Positions 1 to 8,015 of a DNA stretch of 64,000 nt are shown here, one piece after another. The notes beneath the pieces were generated by a model. It was not told where the DNA came from. It did not search any database and saw nothing but the letters and a program-made list of their open reading frames with translations. This DNA comes from an uncultured Maribacter sp. GTDB taxonomy: Bacteria; Bacteroidota; Bacteroidia; Flavobacteriales; Flavobacteriaceae. The stretch covers positions 1-64,000 of the forward strand of contig NZ_CANMTX010000002.1 of NCBI RefSeq assembly GCF_947500985.1, given 5' to 3'. Each line of letters opens with the position of its first letter. The first letter of the stretch is position 1. Made by a program: the position numbers and the translations under genes.

Positions 1-8
1 ATTCTTCA

Positions 9-1010
9 TCAAACCTGACCTAAATAATAATTATTTATCGAATTTAGAGGTGTCCTAATAAGGGGAAGCCTACAATATGGTCTACCAGATTTTACCATAG
101 CAAAAGACTGCTTTAATAGTTTGTTGGCAACTGCTATCAATGCTAGTTTCTTACTCTTTCCTTTGTTCACAATTCGCTCATAAACTTCCTTGCAAGCCTT
201 GTTGTGCTTACAGGCATTGAAAGAACATAGAAACAATAGATTACGAAGCTTTCTATTACCGACCTTACTTATTCGCGCTCGACCTCTTACACTGCTCCCC
301 GACTCACGTATCGTTGGGGTTATACCTACATAACTACAAAGCTGTGATGCAGTTTCGAACTTGTTGAAACCATCGGTGACCACTATTAAAAATAATGCGG
401 TCTTTTGACCTATACCAGGTATTGACGTCAACAAGGTCAATTGCTCTTGTTGGTCCTCTTTCACCAATGACAAAATCTTTGATTCGATTGCCGTTACTTC
501 TTTATTGAGCTGCTTCTTGTTACGTATCAAGGAACGATAAACAAACTTTGAGGGTATGTCCAAAACAGCTTCCCCATGTATTTTGTTCTTAGTTGCGGTA
601 CGTTGTTTTAAATAAGTATCCAATAATCTAAACAATTGTAGACACTCACACTGCGTATCTGTCAAGGCATTGTAAATAGGAACCTCGTTGATAAGGGCAT
701 ATTCACATATAGCCTTGGCATCGCTCTTGTCCGTTTTTACCTTGGCAAGTTTCATTTGAATGAAACGTTTTACAGATAATGGGTTTACTACTGAAACTAC
801 TACGCCCTTTTTGTAAAGAAACTGTGCAAGTCTGTAATGATAATATCCGGTAGCTTCCATAACGACCAATGAACCTTTGGGTAATTCCTTAAGGAATTTC
901 TTAAATCCAATTTCATCGTTCTTATACTGGTCGTGACCTTTGTTACTACCATGTACATCAAAGACATCTTTACTGATGTCAACTCCAAAAGTTTCTTTAT
1001 ATTTATTCAT
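9..1010 (-). CDS. IS110-family transposase (DEDD recombinase)
   Basis: A 333-residue IS110-type transposase. The N-terminal RuvC-like DEDD domain shows Asp11, Glu52 and Asp94/Asp97 (in a KTDKSDA motif). The C-terminal Transposase_20 domain has a helix-hairpin-helix IPGIG at 197-201 and a conserved SGSS segment at 237-240, where the catalytic serine of this family lies. The start at 1010 is preferred over the upstream ATG at 1049, because the conserved domain begins right after it (MNKYKETFGVDIS). The gene looks intact. Family members insert through a bridge RNA encoded in a noncoding end; the candidate region is just upstream (1011-1260). Confidence 0.93.
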   Translation of the reverse strand: MNKYKETFGVDISKDVFDVHGSNKGHDQYKNDEIGFKKFLKELPKGSLVVMEATGYYHYRLAQFLYKKGVVVSVVNPLSVKRFIQMKLAKVKTDKSDAKAICEYALINEVPIYNALTDTQCECLQLFRLLDTYLKQRTATKNKIHGEAVLDIPSKFVYRSLIRNKKQLNKEVTAIESKILSLVKEDQQEQLTLLTSIPGIGQKTALFLIVVTDGFNKFETASQLCSYVGITPTIRESGSSVRGRARISKVGNRKLRNLLFLCSFNACKHNKACKEVYERIVNKGKSKKLALIAVANKLLKQSFAMVKSGRPYCRLPLIRTPLNSINNYYLGQV

Positions 1011-1260
1011 AAGAAATATTTTATGAAAGAACTGGATACTTCTGCTCACAACAACACTTCGGCAAGCTCAGTGCACCGCTTGAAAACGAGATCTAAAGTC
1101 TCACAGAACTGAACGTGATTTAAGTAGTAAAAGAGAGCCAATTATCAATGTTGTCGAAGTCTGAAGCTTCACCGTATAAAGTAACCTTAATTCTCTCTTT
1201 TGTTCTTTCTAGTTATAGCAACAATTTACTGAGAATCAAACTTAAGCCGTATAAAAATAA
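1011..1260 (-). ncRNA. Candidate IS110 left end / bridge RNA region
   Basis: About 250 noncoding bases lie directly upstream of the transposase. IS110-group elements encode a structured bridge RNA here. Several short inverted repeats are visible, for example GAGA..TCTC near 1088-1102 and AGAGAG..CTCTCT between about 1130 and 1200. The position fits. The RNA itself and the element boundary are inferred. Confidence 0.35.
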
Positions 1261-1285
1261 TTGCGGTTTAGTGCTAAAAAAAAGG

Positions 1286-1348
1286 TAGTTGCGTGTTTGC
1301 TACATCTGATTTTCCTTCGGAAAATCCTCGCATACAAACACGCAACTA
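1286..1348. repeat. Large perfect palindrome with nested hairpin
   Basis: Two perfect 14-base arms (1286-1299 and 1335-1348; TAGTTGCGTGTTTG and its complement) enclose a second perfect hairpin of 8-base arms (1308-1315 and 1319-1326) with a 3-base loop. There is no T-run after it, so it is not an obvious terminator. It lies between the IS110 element and the coupling-protein gene. It resembles the folded single-strand sites used in recombination or the ends of non-autonomous elements. The rest of 1050-1482 holds no gene I can support. Confidence 0.7.
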
Positions 1349-1482
1349 TTCTTATACAACAACGTTATCAAAGTTCAAATAAAGGATGCATTCTATGCCA
1401 GATTCTATACAAAATCTACTCATTGCAAAGAACTTATTATGATTTATAGTAGACTTACCAAAATTTCAATAACATGTTATTT

Positions 1483-3069
1483 TCAACTAAAAATCCCTTT
1501 GGCCTCCTTATGAATCCGTTCAAAATTATCCTTTAGCTCCTTTTCTAAATTCAGTTCAGGCAGAGGTAATTCCCTCTTTATATGCGGTTCTTTAAAACGT
1601 ACTTTGTTATCCTTCCCATCTGCAAAAACTACAAATTCACCCTGTCGCAGTCCGAAAAAAGTATCTGCACGATTTTTAGATACTTCTTTCTCCCCTTTGG
1701 TTACTCGGGTATCAAAATTTAGGTTAAACCCTTTACTTATACTTCTGGTTTTCTTTTTTATAATCTCAAAAAAACGTTCGTAATATTTAGCGGTATCAGG
1801 GTCATTGGTCTTCCCAAAAAACTGATAGGAGAGATTACTTAAAATCGCACGGCTACCCTTCTCCCCATACATCATATCGTTCTGTATCTTATCCTGCATT
1901 ACATATACAGTAGCAATATCATAACTACGTAAAGTTGCCGGTACACGATGCATATTCAGCATTCGAATGGTTGGCGCCTCCTCCATTAGTAAAAAAGAAG
2001 ATTTGCCCTTACGAACACTCATTTGTTTCGTTATGGTATGAATAATAGTGGCAATAATCGGAGACAATGAGGTCTCGTATTTAGGATTGTTTACCACACA
2101 GACAACCGAGTTATTTTTACCAGAATTAATATTGAGCGGTACTTTGTCATCGGACAATGCCATAAAAATACGTTGCGTGCTTATCTTTTTAAAAGCATTG
2201 GACAAGGTGCTTTTAACAGCAGCAGTCTGCCTCTCAGAATCCGCACCATTAATAAAGGCATCAGCCATTGCCTTAGAGGTGATATCCGCGCTTAAAAACT
2301 CAACAAGCTCTTTAGTGCTTAGGTATTGATATAAGGCGATAAGATGTGGTAAAGTGCAGTATTGTTTATAATCTGTTTTAAGCCTCCACATCATTCCACC
2401 CACCAATCCTTCAGCTGCATCGTTAAAGAAACGCGAATTTCCTGAACCACCACTTTCCTTGAATTCCAAAAGATTTTCTACTAGCACTCTGGAAACCTCA
2501 TGCACGCTTTCTTCATCAGGAAGATAGCGCGGCGCAATGGGATTTACCTTGAAATAAATGGGGTCAAAGGAAATGATATAAAAAGGTGTTTCTCCGTTTC
2601 CAAAGATGGGATATGCCATTTCGGTAATCTCAAAATCCTTATAATCATGAATTACTCCACAAAAATTATGTGTATTAAAATGTTGTAAAAGTCCATATAC
2701 TACACTTTCCGTTTTTCCACTCCCAGCAGAACCTATAATGGATATTCCCCTCCGGATATTTTCCAAAACTAGATTCCCTTGTCTCACTTTAAATTTGACT
2801 CGGTATTTAGGGTCTACAGAAGTGTTTTCCTTCTCAATCCCAATAAATACATAACAGAGAATGTTCAATAAAAAGAGAGGCAGAAATCCGATAAGCAATA
2901 ACTGTAAAAACTCTTTTAATTCCAGTATCGTGTACCATTGAACAACTAATATAATAAGCAACCCAAATAGATTGAAAAAGAATCCAAAACGAATAAAGCG
3001 AACTATTAGATATATAAGTATCCCTCCTATTATAATTAATAATGCAATTTCCCAGACAAATGTTTCCAT
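1483..3069 (-). CDS. TraG/VirD4-family coupling protein (MobC-like)
   Basis: A 528-residue inner-membrane ATPase that would link the relaxase-DNA complex to a conjugation pore. Hydrophobic segments fill residues 8-78. A Walker A motif (GSAGSGKTE) is at 113-121 and a Walker B (FLLMEE) at 359-364, followed by the TraM-recognition/TraG C-terminal region. It is shorter than full TraD proteins, as usual for coupling proteins of Bacteroidota mobilisable elements. It sits 14 bases downstream of the relaxase and is probably cotranscribed with it. The exact subfamily name is uncertain. Confidence 0.88.
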   Translation of the reverse strand: METFVWEIALLIIIGGILIYLIVRFIRFGFFFNLFGLLIILVVQWYTILELKEFLQLLLIGFLPLFLLNILCYVFIGIEKENTSVDPKYRVKFKVRQGNLVLENIRRGISIIGSAGSGKTESVVYGLLQHFNTHNFCGVIHDYKDFEITEMAYPIFGNGETPFYIISFDPIYFKVNPIAPRYLPDEESVHEVSRVLVENLLEFKESGGSGNSRFFNDAAEGLVGGMMWRLKTDYKQYCTLPHLIALYQYLSTKELVEFLSADITSKAMADAFINGADSERQTAAVKSTLSNAFKKISTQRIFMALSDDKVPLNINSGKNNSVVCVVNNPKYETSLSPIIATIIHTITKQMSVRKGKSSFLLMEEAPTIRMLNMHRVPATLRSYDIATVYVMQDKIQNDMMYGEKGSRAILSNLSYQFFGKTNDPDTAKYYERFFEIIKKKTRSISKGFNLNFDTRVTKGEKEVSKNRADTFFGLRQGEFVVFADGKDNKVRFKEPHIKRELPLPELNLEKELKDNFERIHKEAKGIFS

Positions 3070-3083
3070 AGTGTGATTTTAAA

Positions 3084-4103
3084 TTAATATCCAATTGAAC
3101 CAGAACGCAAAGCAATTTCTAACCCTCGTTTTAATTTTCTAAAAGCCGATACCGCTAATTGCGTTGTAGAGGTTGGAATGATAGGAATATCTAGCCCTGT
3201 TTTTCGTATCAATTTAAAGGCTATCGCCCTTTCCGAAACAGGTAATCCCAAAAGCTTTGCGTAAAAGTGTTTTGGGTCTTTAATGAACTGCTTTTGCCCT
3301 TTATAACTCTCCACATAATTTCGATTGTATCCTGTAGTACTATCAAAGGTTTTTTCGGCAGCCTCGTAAAACTTGTCACGGTCAAAACCTCTCTTTTGTT
3401 TAGTCCCATTAAGTATTACCTCAGATGCTTTATATACAGATCCTGGAGAAAGACTTTTGGTATTGCTGGCATCTTTTCTAGAAACGATGATATGTATATG
3501 GGTCTGCATTCCAGGTTTTTTCATTCCGGAAACTAGTATTTCGCCATTAACCCTATGGGGAATTTGAGCTGTCAGGTTTTTAATCTCATTTTTCATCTGG
3601 GAAGTATTCCCTTTCAGTTCGCCCCGTTCTACTTTTCGAATGTCATTTTCGAGCTTTACTATCTTGCCTTTATATTCCTGATTCTCTTTCACCTTTTGGT
3701 CAAAGCCTCTATAACTGCGATCCTTCTCAATCTTAGCATAATATTTAATATTGTCTACAGTAACCGTCTCATCTCTATAAAAACATTTGGCATATTCTTT
3801 CATTAACTCTCGTGTATACGCCCTTAATTTTTCAGGGTTATTTTGGATATGCTTTAATTCACGTTGACTAGGATTTACAATGATGGAATAGAATTTGGGT
3901 TCTTTCTTTTTTAGTTTTGCGGTATTACCATCAATTTCTTGAATGACTTTTTCAGGAGAAATTCTGTCATTATATTGATCAAAGAAATGTTCTTGCATTT
4001 CAGGCGCAAGTTCTTGGTTTTCCTTCTCTAAATAAGCAACATAATCCGCTACGCTATTTGCGTAAGTATTTCCTGCTTTTTGTCTTGTTATAGCTACATA
4101 CAT
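3084..4103 (-). CDS. MobB/DUF5712-like relaxase
   Basis: A 339-residue protein with the metal-binding relaxase motif HIHIIVSRKD at 202-211 (HxH before a hydrophobic strand, then Ser-Arg), typical of rolling-circle relaxases that nick at oriT. N-terminal tyrosines at 14 and 22 are candidates for the DNA-linked residue. A charged, probably coiled-coil region spans about 135-180. It is placed between the BfmA-like gene (2-base gap) and the coupling protein, the usual mob operon order. The DUF5712 assignment comes from recognising the N-terminal pattern, not from a search. Confidence 0.82.
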   Translation of the reverse strand: MYVAITRQKAGNTYANSVADYVAYLEKENQELAPEMQEHFFDQYNDRISPEKVIQEIDGNTAKLKKKEPKFYSIIVNPSQRELKHIQNNPEKLRAYTRELMKEYAKCFYRDETVTVDNIKYYAKIEKDRSYRGFDQKVKENQEYKGKIVKLENDIRKVERGELKGNTSQMKNEIKNLTAQIPHRVNGEILVSGMKKPGMQTHIHIIVSRKDASNTKSLSPGSVYKASEVILNGTKQKRGFDRDKFYEAAEKTFDSTTGYNRNYVESYKGQKQFIKDPKHFYAKLLGLPVSERAIAFKLIRKTGLDIPIIPTSTTQLAVSAFRKLKRGLEIALRSGSIGY

Positions 4104-4105
4104 TT

Positions 4106-4666
4106 TTAATAATTTTCTAGTTCCCTTTTAATGCGTAGATATTCCTGTTGGGATAGTTCCAATTTGAGATAATCTTTTCCAAAACTATTTTTGACTAATT
4201 GAATATGTTCCAAAACATACCCGAATTCTTTTCGGACTTCTTTCAATTTTAATTCTGTTCGTTCATGTACAAATTGAGAAACGATTGCTTCGGTTTTCTT
4301 CTCTGGTTCTTTTATTTTCTCCCTTAATAGTTTTTCTTTTCTAACAGGTTCTTCCTTTTCTGCAACACCCTGAAATAGAGATTGCAGCATTGCCGTTGTA
4401 GGTTTGTCATGATTCTTCTCGATGTCTTTTATGATAGCAATAACCGCCTCGGTACGTTTTCTATTTTTATGGAGTTCGTTCAAGAAACTTTTCTCTCTCT
4501 TTTCGAATGGTGAGAAACCGTGCCATTCAAAAAAATCAATCATAGCATCCAACGTTTCAGATTGAGGCTTGGACAGTTTGCGACAAAGCTTACGAAAGCG
4601 CACTACCACCGTTTTTTTTAAACAGACGGATAGATAATCATAGATATATTTATTTTTTACTTTCAT
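4106..4666 (-). CDS. BfmA/BtgA-family mobilisation protein
   Basis: A 186-residue basic protein. The N-terminal half (about 15-60) resembles BfmA/BtgA accessory mobilisation proteins, with a predicted DNA-binding fold around a KPQSETLDAMIDFFEWHG-type segment. The C-terminal half (100-186) is strongly charged and probably coiled coil. Such proteins bind oriT next to their own gene and help the relaxase nick. It is the first gene of the mob operon, and the oriT is expected in the gap just upstream (4667-5042). Confidence 0.82.
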   Translation of the reverse strand: MKVKNKYIYDYLSVCLKKTVVVRFRKLCRKLSKPQSETLDAMIDFFEWHGFSPFEKREKSFLNELHKNRKRTEAVIAIIKDIEKNHDKPTTAMLQSLFQGVAEKEEPVRKEKLLREKIKEPEKKTEAIVSQFVHERTELKLKEVRKEFGYVLEHIQLVKNSFGKDYLKLELSQQEYLRIKRELENY

Positions 4667-5042
4667 TTTTCAATAAACTTTTTCAATGTTTATGGTTTGT
4701 AAGAGGCTGTTTTCAATAAACCCTTATAGCTTTCATAATTTTTATTTTGTCGAATTTCCTATTTAAATCGTTAATATTCAATTACTTGAATATTATATCA
4801 AACTCTTTAACATCGCTTTAGCGTGTTACCGTCTTGCTATTCCTTTTTTCCCGCACGGAAAAAATAAATACCTTTCCCTTCAAGGTAAAGGCTCTTGTTA
4901 CCAATCGATGTAAATCAATCTTTTTTAAGAGTTTAGAAGTCTCATTTTTAAGGATTTGATAGCTAATGTTTTAAAATTCTGGCAATACATAAAAAGAAAA
5001 AGGCAACTTTTATAAGTCGCCCTGTCCAATAAAATCTAATAT
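4667..5042. other. Gene-free gap upstream of mob operon, candidate oriT
   Basis: This 376-base AT-rich gap lies directly before the mobilisation operon, where oriT normally sits. It contains an inverted repeat (TTTTTTCC..GGAAAAAA, about 4846-4866) and an imperfect CCTTT..AAAGG repeat around 4873-4890. No nic site can be assigned from sequence alone. No gene is supported here. Confidence 0.35.
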
Positions 5043-5240
5043 TTAAAGCCTGAACATGAATTGATAGTTGTATAAATTTCGGATGGCTTCTTCGTTTAAA
5101 AGTTCATCGAAATTCAATCCATTTTCCAAAGCGTGGGTTTTTAAATCTTTACCAAATCGTTTTTCAATTTCAGCCTTAGAGGTTGACAATAATTTTTCTT
5201 GTGTTTCAACATCGAGATTATTATAGTTTAGCTTTACCAT
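5043..5240 (-). CDS. Small hypothetical protein in mobile element
   Basis: A 65-residue soluble charged protein with no signal peptide, membrane segment or recognised motif. It lies 18 bases downstream of the JAB-domain gene on the same strand and is probably cotranscribed with it. Predicted to be mostly helical. I do not recognise the family. It could be a small regulatory or anti-restriction accessory protein of the element, but nothing in the sequence proves this. Confidence 0.6.
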   Translation of the reverse strand: MVKLNYNNLDVETQEKLLSTSKAEIEKRFGKDLKTHALENGLNFDELLNEEAIRNLYNYQFMFRL

Positions 5241-5258
5241 GATATGCTTATTTAAAAG

Positions 5259-5708
5259 TTATAAAATACCCTCGTCGGCAAAACTGTAATAGTCTCCATT
5301 GGGTACAAGTAGAATATGGTCCAAAACCTTTATGTCAAAAAGTTCGGCTGCCTTTTTAATTTTGTCAGTTAGCTTCTTGTCTGCTTCGCTAGCTTTCAAT
5401 GTTCCGCTTGGGTGGTTATGGGTTAAAATAACCGCAACGGAAAGGGACTTTAATATCACCGCAAAAAGTATGCGGATATCTACCAAAGCTCCTGTTATGC
5501 CACCTTTTGAAAGTTGGTAAATGCCTTTCACTTTGTTGCTGTTGTTCAGTAATACAACTTTAAAGGATTCGTGCAGCCCGATTGTATCTTTATCCCAATG
5601 CTCAAAAAGAAGATCTGCTGCATCTTTTGAAGAATTTATCTTTTGCCAAAATGGGGAGGTTATCCGCTCCTTATAGCTTATTTGTATTTCATTAACTTTG
5701 TCTTTCAT
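5259..5708 (-). CDS. RadC-like JAB-domain protein
   Basis: A 149-residue MPN/JAMM protein of the RadC family. The metal-site pattern is present: Glu47, then His97-x-His99-Pro-Ser-Gly and Asp110. Only the JAB domain is present; the N-terminal helix-hairpin-helix of chromosomal RadC is missing, as is common for copies on mobile elements and plasmids. The molecular role of these short proteins is not established, although their frequent presence on conjugative DNA suggests help during entry or repair of single-stranded DNA. The ssb gene lies about 100 bases upstream on the same strand. Confidence 0.9.
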   Translation of the reverse strand: MKDKVNEIQISYKERITSPFWQKINSSKDAADLLFEHWDKDTIGLHESFKVVLLNNSNKVKGIYQLSKGGITGALVDIRILFAVILKSLSVAVILTHNHPSGTLKASEADKKLTDKIKKAAELFDIKVLDHILLVPNGDYYSFADEGIL

Positions 5709-5738
5709 TACTTATAATTTTAGGATTATGGGTATAAA

Positions 5739-5774
5739 AAAGAGGGCAGAACTTTTCCGAGAGATGCCCTCTTT
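5739..5774 (-). terminator. Terminator after ssb
   Basis: Nine-base perfect stem (AAAGAGGGC / GCCCTCTTT) followed on the minus strand by a T-run. It separates ssb from the JAB gene. Confidence 0.7.
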
Positions 5775-5805
5775 GTATTTTCAAATAGTTAGCAGATTAG
5801 GCTCT

Positions 5806-6150
5806 CTAGTTTTCAGTATTGGAACTCAATAACAAAACTTCACTTACTACTACTTCTGTGATGTAGCGTTTATCGCCTTCCTTGGTTTCATAACTGCGGG
5901 AAGTCAGTTTGCCATCAATGGCAATTTGTTTGCCCTTGCTTGCATAGGTTTCGATAATTTCGGCAGTTTTGCCCCAAGCAACTATATTGTGCCAGTCGGT
6001 GTTTTGCACCTTCTCGCCTTTACCGTTCTTGTAGTTCTCATTTGTCGCCAATGAAAAACGAATCACTTTTTTACCGCTTTCCAAAACAGTCATTTCAGGG
6101 TCATTACCCACATTGCCTATTAATTGCACTTTGTTTCTAATGGTACTCAT
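5806..6150 (-). CDS. ssb: Single-stranded DNA-binding protein (element-borne)
   Basis: A 114-residue OB-fold protein that would coat single-stranded DNA, for example the transferred strand. The start (MSTIRNKVQLIGNVGNDPE) and the DWHNIVAWGKTAEI segment are typical of bacterial Ssb. The protein ends soon after the OB fold (..LLLSSNTEN) and lacks the flexible linker and acidic DDxIPF-type tip that recruits repair partners in chromosomal Ssb. This points to an accessory, element-specific Ssb. It has its own terminator downstream. Confidence 0.92.
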   Translation of the reverse strand: MSTIRNKVQLIGNVGNDPEMTVLESGKKVIRFSLATNENYKNGKGEKVQNTDWHNIVAWGKTAEIIETYASKGKQIAIDGKLTSRSYETKEGDKRYITEVVVSEVLLLSSNTEN

Positions 6151-6749
6151 AATTGAAAAAATTTAGAATTAATACTAAGACCTGCCCGACTATCGGACGA
6201 CCTTTAAAATCGATTTACTTATTATATCCAGAGCGTTTTTCTCTTTTTTGTTTTTTAACTTTTGTTCCGATTCATTTTTGAGGATTTGATATGATTTCAT
6301 AGTTTCCGTTTTAGATTTACTTCCCATAGTGCCTTCGCTGTTACCTTTTTTTGTTGCTTAGACTTTTCAATATTCATACTTGGCAAGGCGTATAAAAAGC
6401 ACAGCTGCTTTATGCCGCTGTCCAAGTTTGAATGTTGTTATTTTGCGGTCAAAAAAAGGTTAGTGGAGGTACGGGCAATAGGTCTAAAACATTGAATTAT
6501 GAAATTCAAAAAACTCTTGGAGTGGAACAAAATGCAAACACATTTAATTCCTTTCAAGCGGACTTAATTACGGATTTTTACTAAATGTTAATCGATATAA
6601 AGAATTCATCAGAGATACAATAATGTATAAAAAGGGGAGCTTAAAATCCGTAATTGTGTCCAAGATATTGGAGTGAAGCTTATTTACTAAAATGGAGTTT
6701 ACGGAATGTAGGGGAATGTGCTGAACGGTAATTCAGTAGTAAAGTAGCA

Positions 6750-6820
6750 TGCGCCCTATTGGGTTTTTGATTAACGCTTATCAACCCGAATACTACAAAA
6801 ACCCAACAGGATCCTGCGCA
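6750..6820. repeat. Long interrupted hairpin
   Basis: Perfect 11-base arms TTGGGTTTTTG (6759-6769) and CAAAAACCCAA (6796-6806), with outer 5-base arms TGCGC (6750-6754) and GCGCA (6816-6820). The 26-base loop contains the near-palindrome TGATTAACGCTTATCA. No T-run follows, so a terminator role is unlikely. Confidence 0.6.
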
Positions 6821-6968
6821 GATAAGTTATGGTAAGATTTGGGGAAGAGACATACAACCAAAGTCACAAATTCAACATGTATAATCAAATCTCAGGAGTT
6901 AATAAAAAATGATTGAGAATGATACTAAATGACTTTACAAATGTTAAAGTTTGAGGAAAAACAAGAAA

Positions 6969-6987
6969 GTGTGCAAAAAGTGTGCAA
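6969..6987. repeat. Direct repeat GTGTGCAA x2
   Basis: Two identical 8-base copies, 11 bases apart start to start (6969-6976, 6980-6987), about 50 bases from the tRNA 3' end. This is a candidate integrase arm-type binding site by position only. Confidence 0.3.
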
Positions 6988-7000
6988 TTTTTTAAAACGG

Positions 7001-7024
7001 AAAAGGCCTCACATCTGTGAAGCC
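7001..7024 (-). terminator. Terminator of tRNA-Ala
   Basis: GGCTTCACA / TGTGAGGCC stem (one G-U pair) followed on the minus strand by TTTT. It lies just after the tRNA. Confidence 0.65.
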
Positions 7025-7034
7025 CCGTCTTTAC

Positions 7035-7111
7035 TGGTGGAGAATACCGGATTCGAACCGGTGACCTCTTGCCTGCCAGGCAAGCGCTCTAGCCAACTGA
7101 GCTAATCCCCC
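7035..7111 (-). tRNA. tRNA-Ala (anticodon GGC)
   Basis: A 77-base cloverleaf including the encoded CCA end (minus strand). The anticodon stem CTTGC/GCAAG encloses loop CTGGCAG, anticodon GGC (reads GCC/GCU Ala). The acceptor stem GGGGGAT/ATTCTCC contains the G3-U70 pair that identifies alanine tRNAs. The T-arm GGTTCGAATCC is intact. Its 3' end faces the mobile element, the usual integration geometry. Confidence 0.97.
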
Positions 7112-7164
7112 AATTTTTAAGAAGCTCAAAGAAAATACATTTTAGTATGCCAACAAAGTACTAC

Positions 7165-7962
7165 TTAATCTTTCTTTACACTTAATACCAATACCGGTAC
7201 AGGGGCATAAAACTCTGATTTTGAAATAGTGCTCTTTTCCCATAATTTCTTGAAAAAACCACGTTTTCTTCTAAAAACACACAATAAATCGGGTTGTTTT
7301 GCTTGAAAATGCTCTAAAACGCCATGATAAGTTGTTGAGTTTTCTGTAAAGGTCAACTGAGAAGAAATGTCCATCAATGCCGTATTTATCTTTAAGTCGT
7401 CATCTGAATACCCTGGGGTTTTCACCATCAGTAAATTTACATTGGCGTTATGCTTATTCTTCATCTCAATTAACGGATCAAGAATTCTCTTTCTTTTTAG
7501 AATACCAGATTTAAAGGCAACTAATATATTTTTAAACGACTTATACGCTGTTCCTTTTGGTACAATCAATGTTGGTATGTTGGTTCTTTTAATAATAGCT
7601 CCTGAAGTCTGTCCTAAATAATTCTCTTCTTTAATGTCATTACTTCTAGGTGCCAGTATAATTAAGTCAATACCAATACCCTTATCAATTTCTTTTAATC
7701 CGTCTTTTAGCTCACCATTAAAGCTTGCTATTTTTATAGACACTTCTTTTGTATCTACTGTACCTATAATTTCTTTTAATCTTTCCTTAGAATTATCGGC
7801 TACCTTTTGTGTTATATTGGCAAGCGTTCCTGTTTTTCCGCTGACATTAAAAACTTCCATTACATATATTTCTGCACCAAAGTCTTTTGCAAAATCTACT
7901 GCATATTGTAATGTTTGATTCGCGTTTGAGGAGGTCCCGATCGGAACAAGAATATTCATCAT
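7165..7962 (-). CDS. Universal stress protein, tandem Usp domains
   Basis: A 265-residue cytoplasmic protein made of two Usp-type domains (about 1-136 and 141-265). The first domain has the ATP-binding style ending G-QTSGAIIKRTNIPTLIVPKG (around 117-137). The second is more diverged and lacks a clear nucleotide motif. Such proteins bind ATP/AMP and support survival under stress; the specific role cannot be read from sequence. It lies between tRNA-Ala and a divergent GNAT gene, with a 53-base shared upstream region. The start at MMNILVP could also be the second Met. Confidence 0.9.
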   Translation of the reverse strand: MMNILVPIGTSSNANQTLQYAVDFAKDFGAEIYVMEVFNVSGKTGTLANITQKVADNSKERLKEIIGTVDTKEVSIKIASFNGELKDGLKEIDKGIGIDLIILAPRSNDIKEENYLGQTSGAIIKRTNIPTLIVPKGTAYKSFKNILVAFKSGILKRKRILDPLIEMKNKHNANVNLLMVKTPGYSDDDLKINTALMDISSQLTFTENSTTYHGVLEHFQAKQPDLLCVFRRKRGFFKKLWEKSTISKSEFYAPVPVLVLSVKKD

Positions 7963-8015
7963 GATAAAAAGTGTTGATTATAACTCTAAATTTACAATTT
8001 AATTAAATTCATTTT

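Larger units (their letters stand above)
6151..7000. other. Long gene-free region between ssb and tRNA-Ala
   Basis: About 850 bases without a credible gene. It contains a large inverted repeat (6750-6820) and two direct copies of GTGTGCAA (6969-6976 and 6980-6987) close to the tRNA. It is probably the recombination end of the element. No integrase remnant was recognised in either strand. Confidence 0.5.
1..7034. mobile_element. Right part of a mobilisable element next to tRNA-Ala
   Basis: This block carries a coupling protein, a relaxase, a BfmA-like mobilisation protein, a JAB/RadC protein and Ssb, all on the minus strand, plus an IS110 transposase. It stops just before the 3' end of a tRNA-Ala gene, a common target of tyrosine integrases. 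No type IV secretion pore genes (TraA-TraQ type) and no integrase are seen, so it is most likely mobilisable rather than self-transmissible. The left end lies outside the window. No copy of the tRNA 3' end was found on the left, so the exact boundary is inferred. Confidence 0.65.

Noticed and set aside
1261-1449. 62-residue open frame on the plus strand
   Set aside because: It reads through the nested palindrome at 1286-1348, has biased Leu/Tyr/Ile composition and no family resemblance.
5043-5708. Toxin-antitoxin pair (65-residue protein with JAB protein)
   Set aside because: Sizes are suggestive, but the JAB gene is a clear RadC-type protein and the small one has no antitoxin motif.
6931-7110. 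Open frame running into the tRNA
   Set aside because: It is the complement of the tRNA gene plus terminator and has no protein features.
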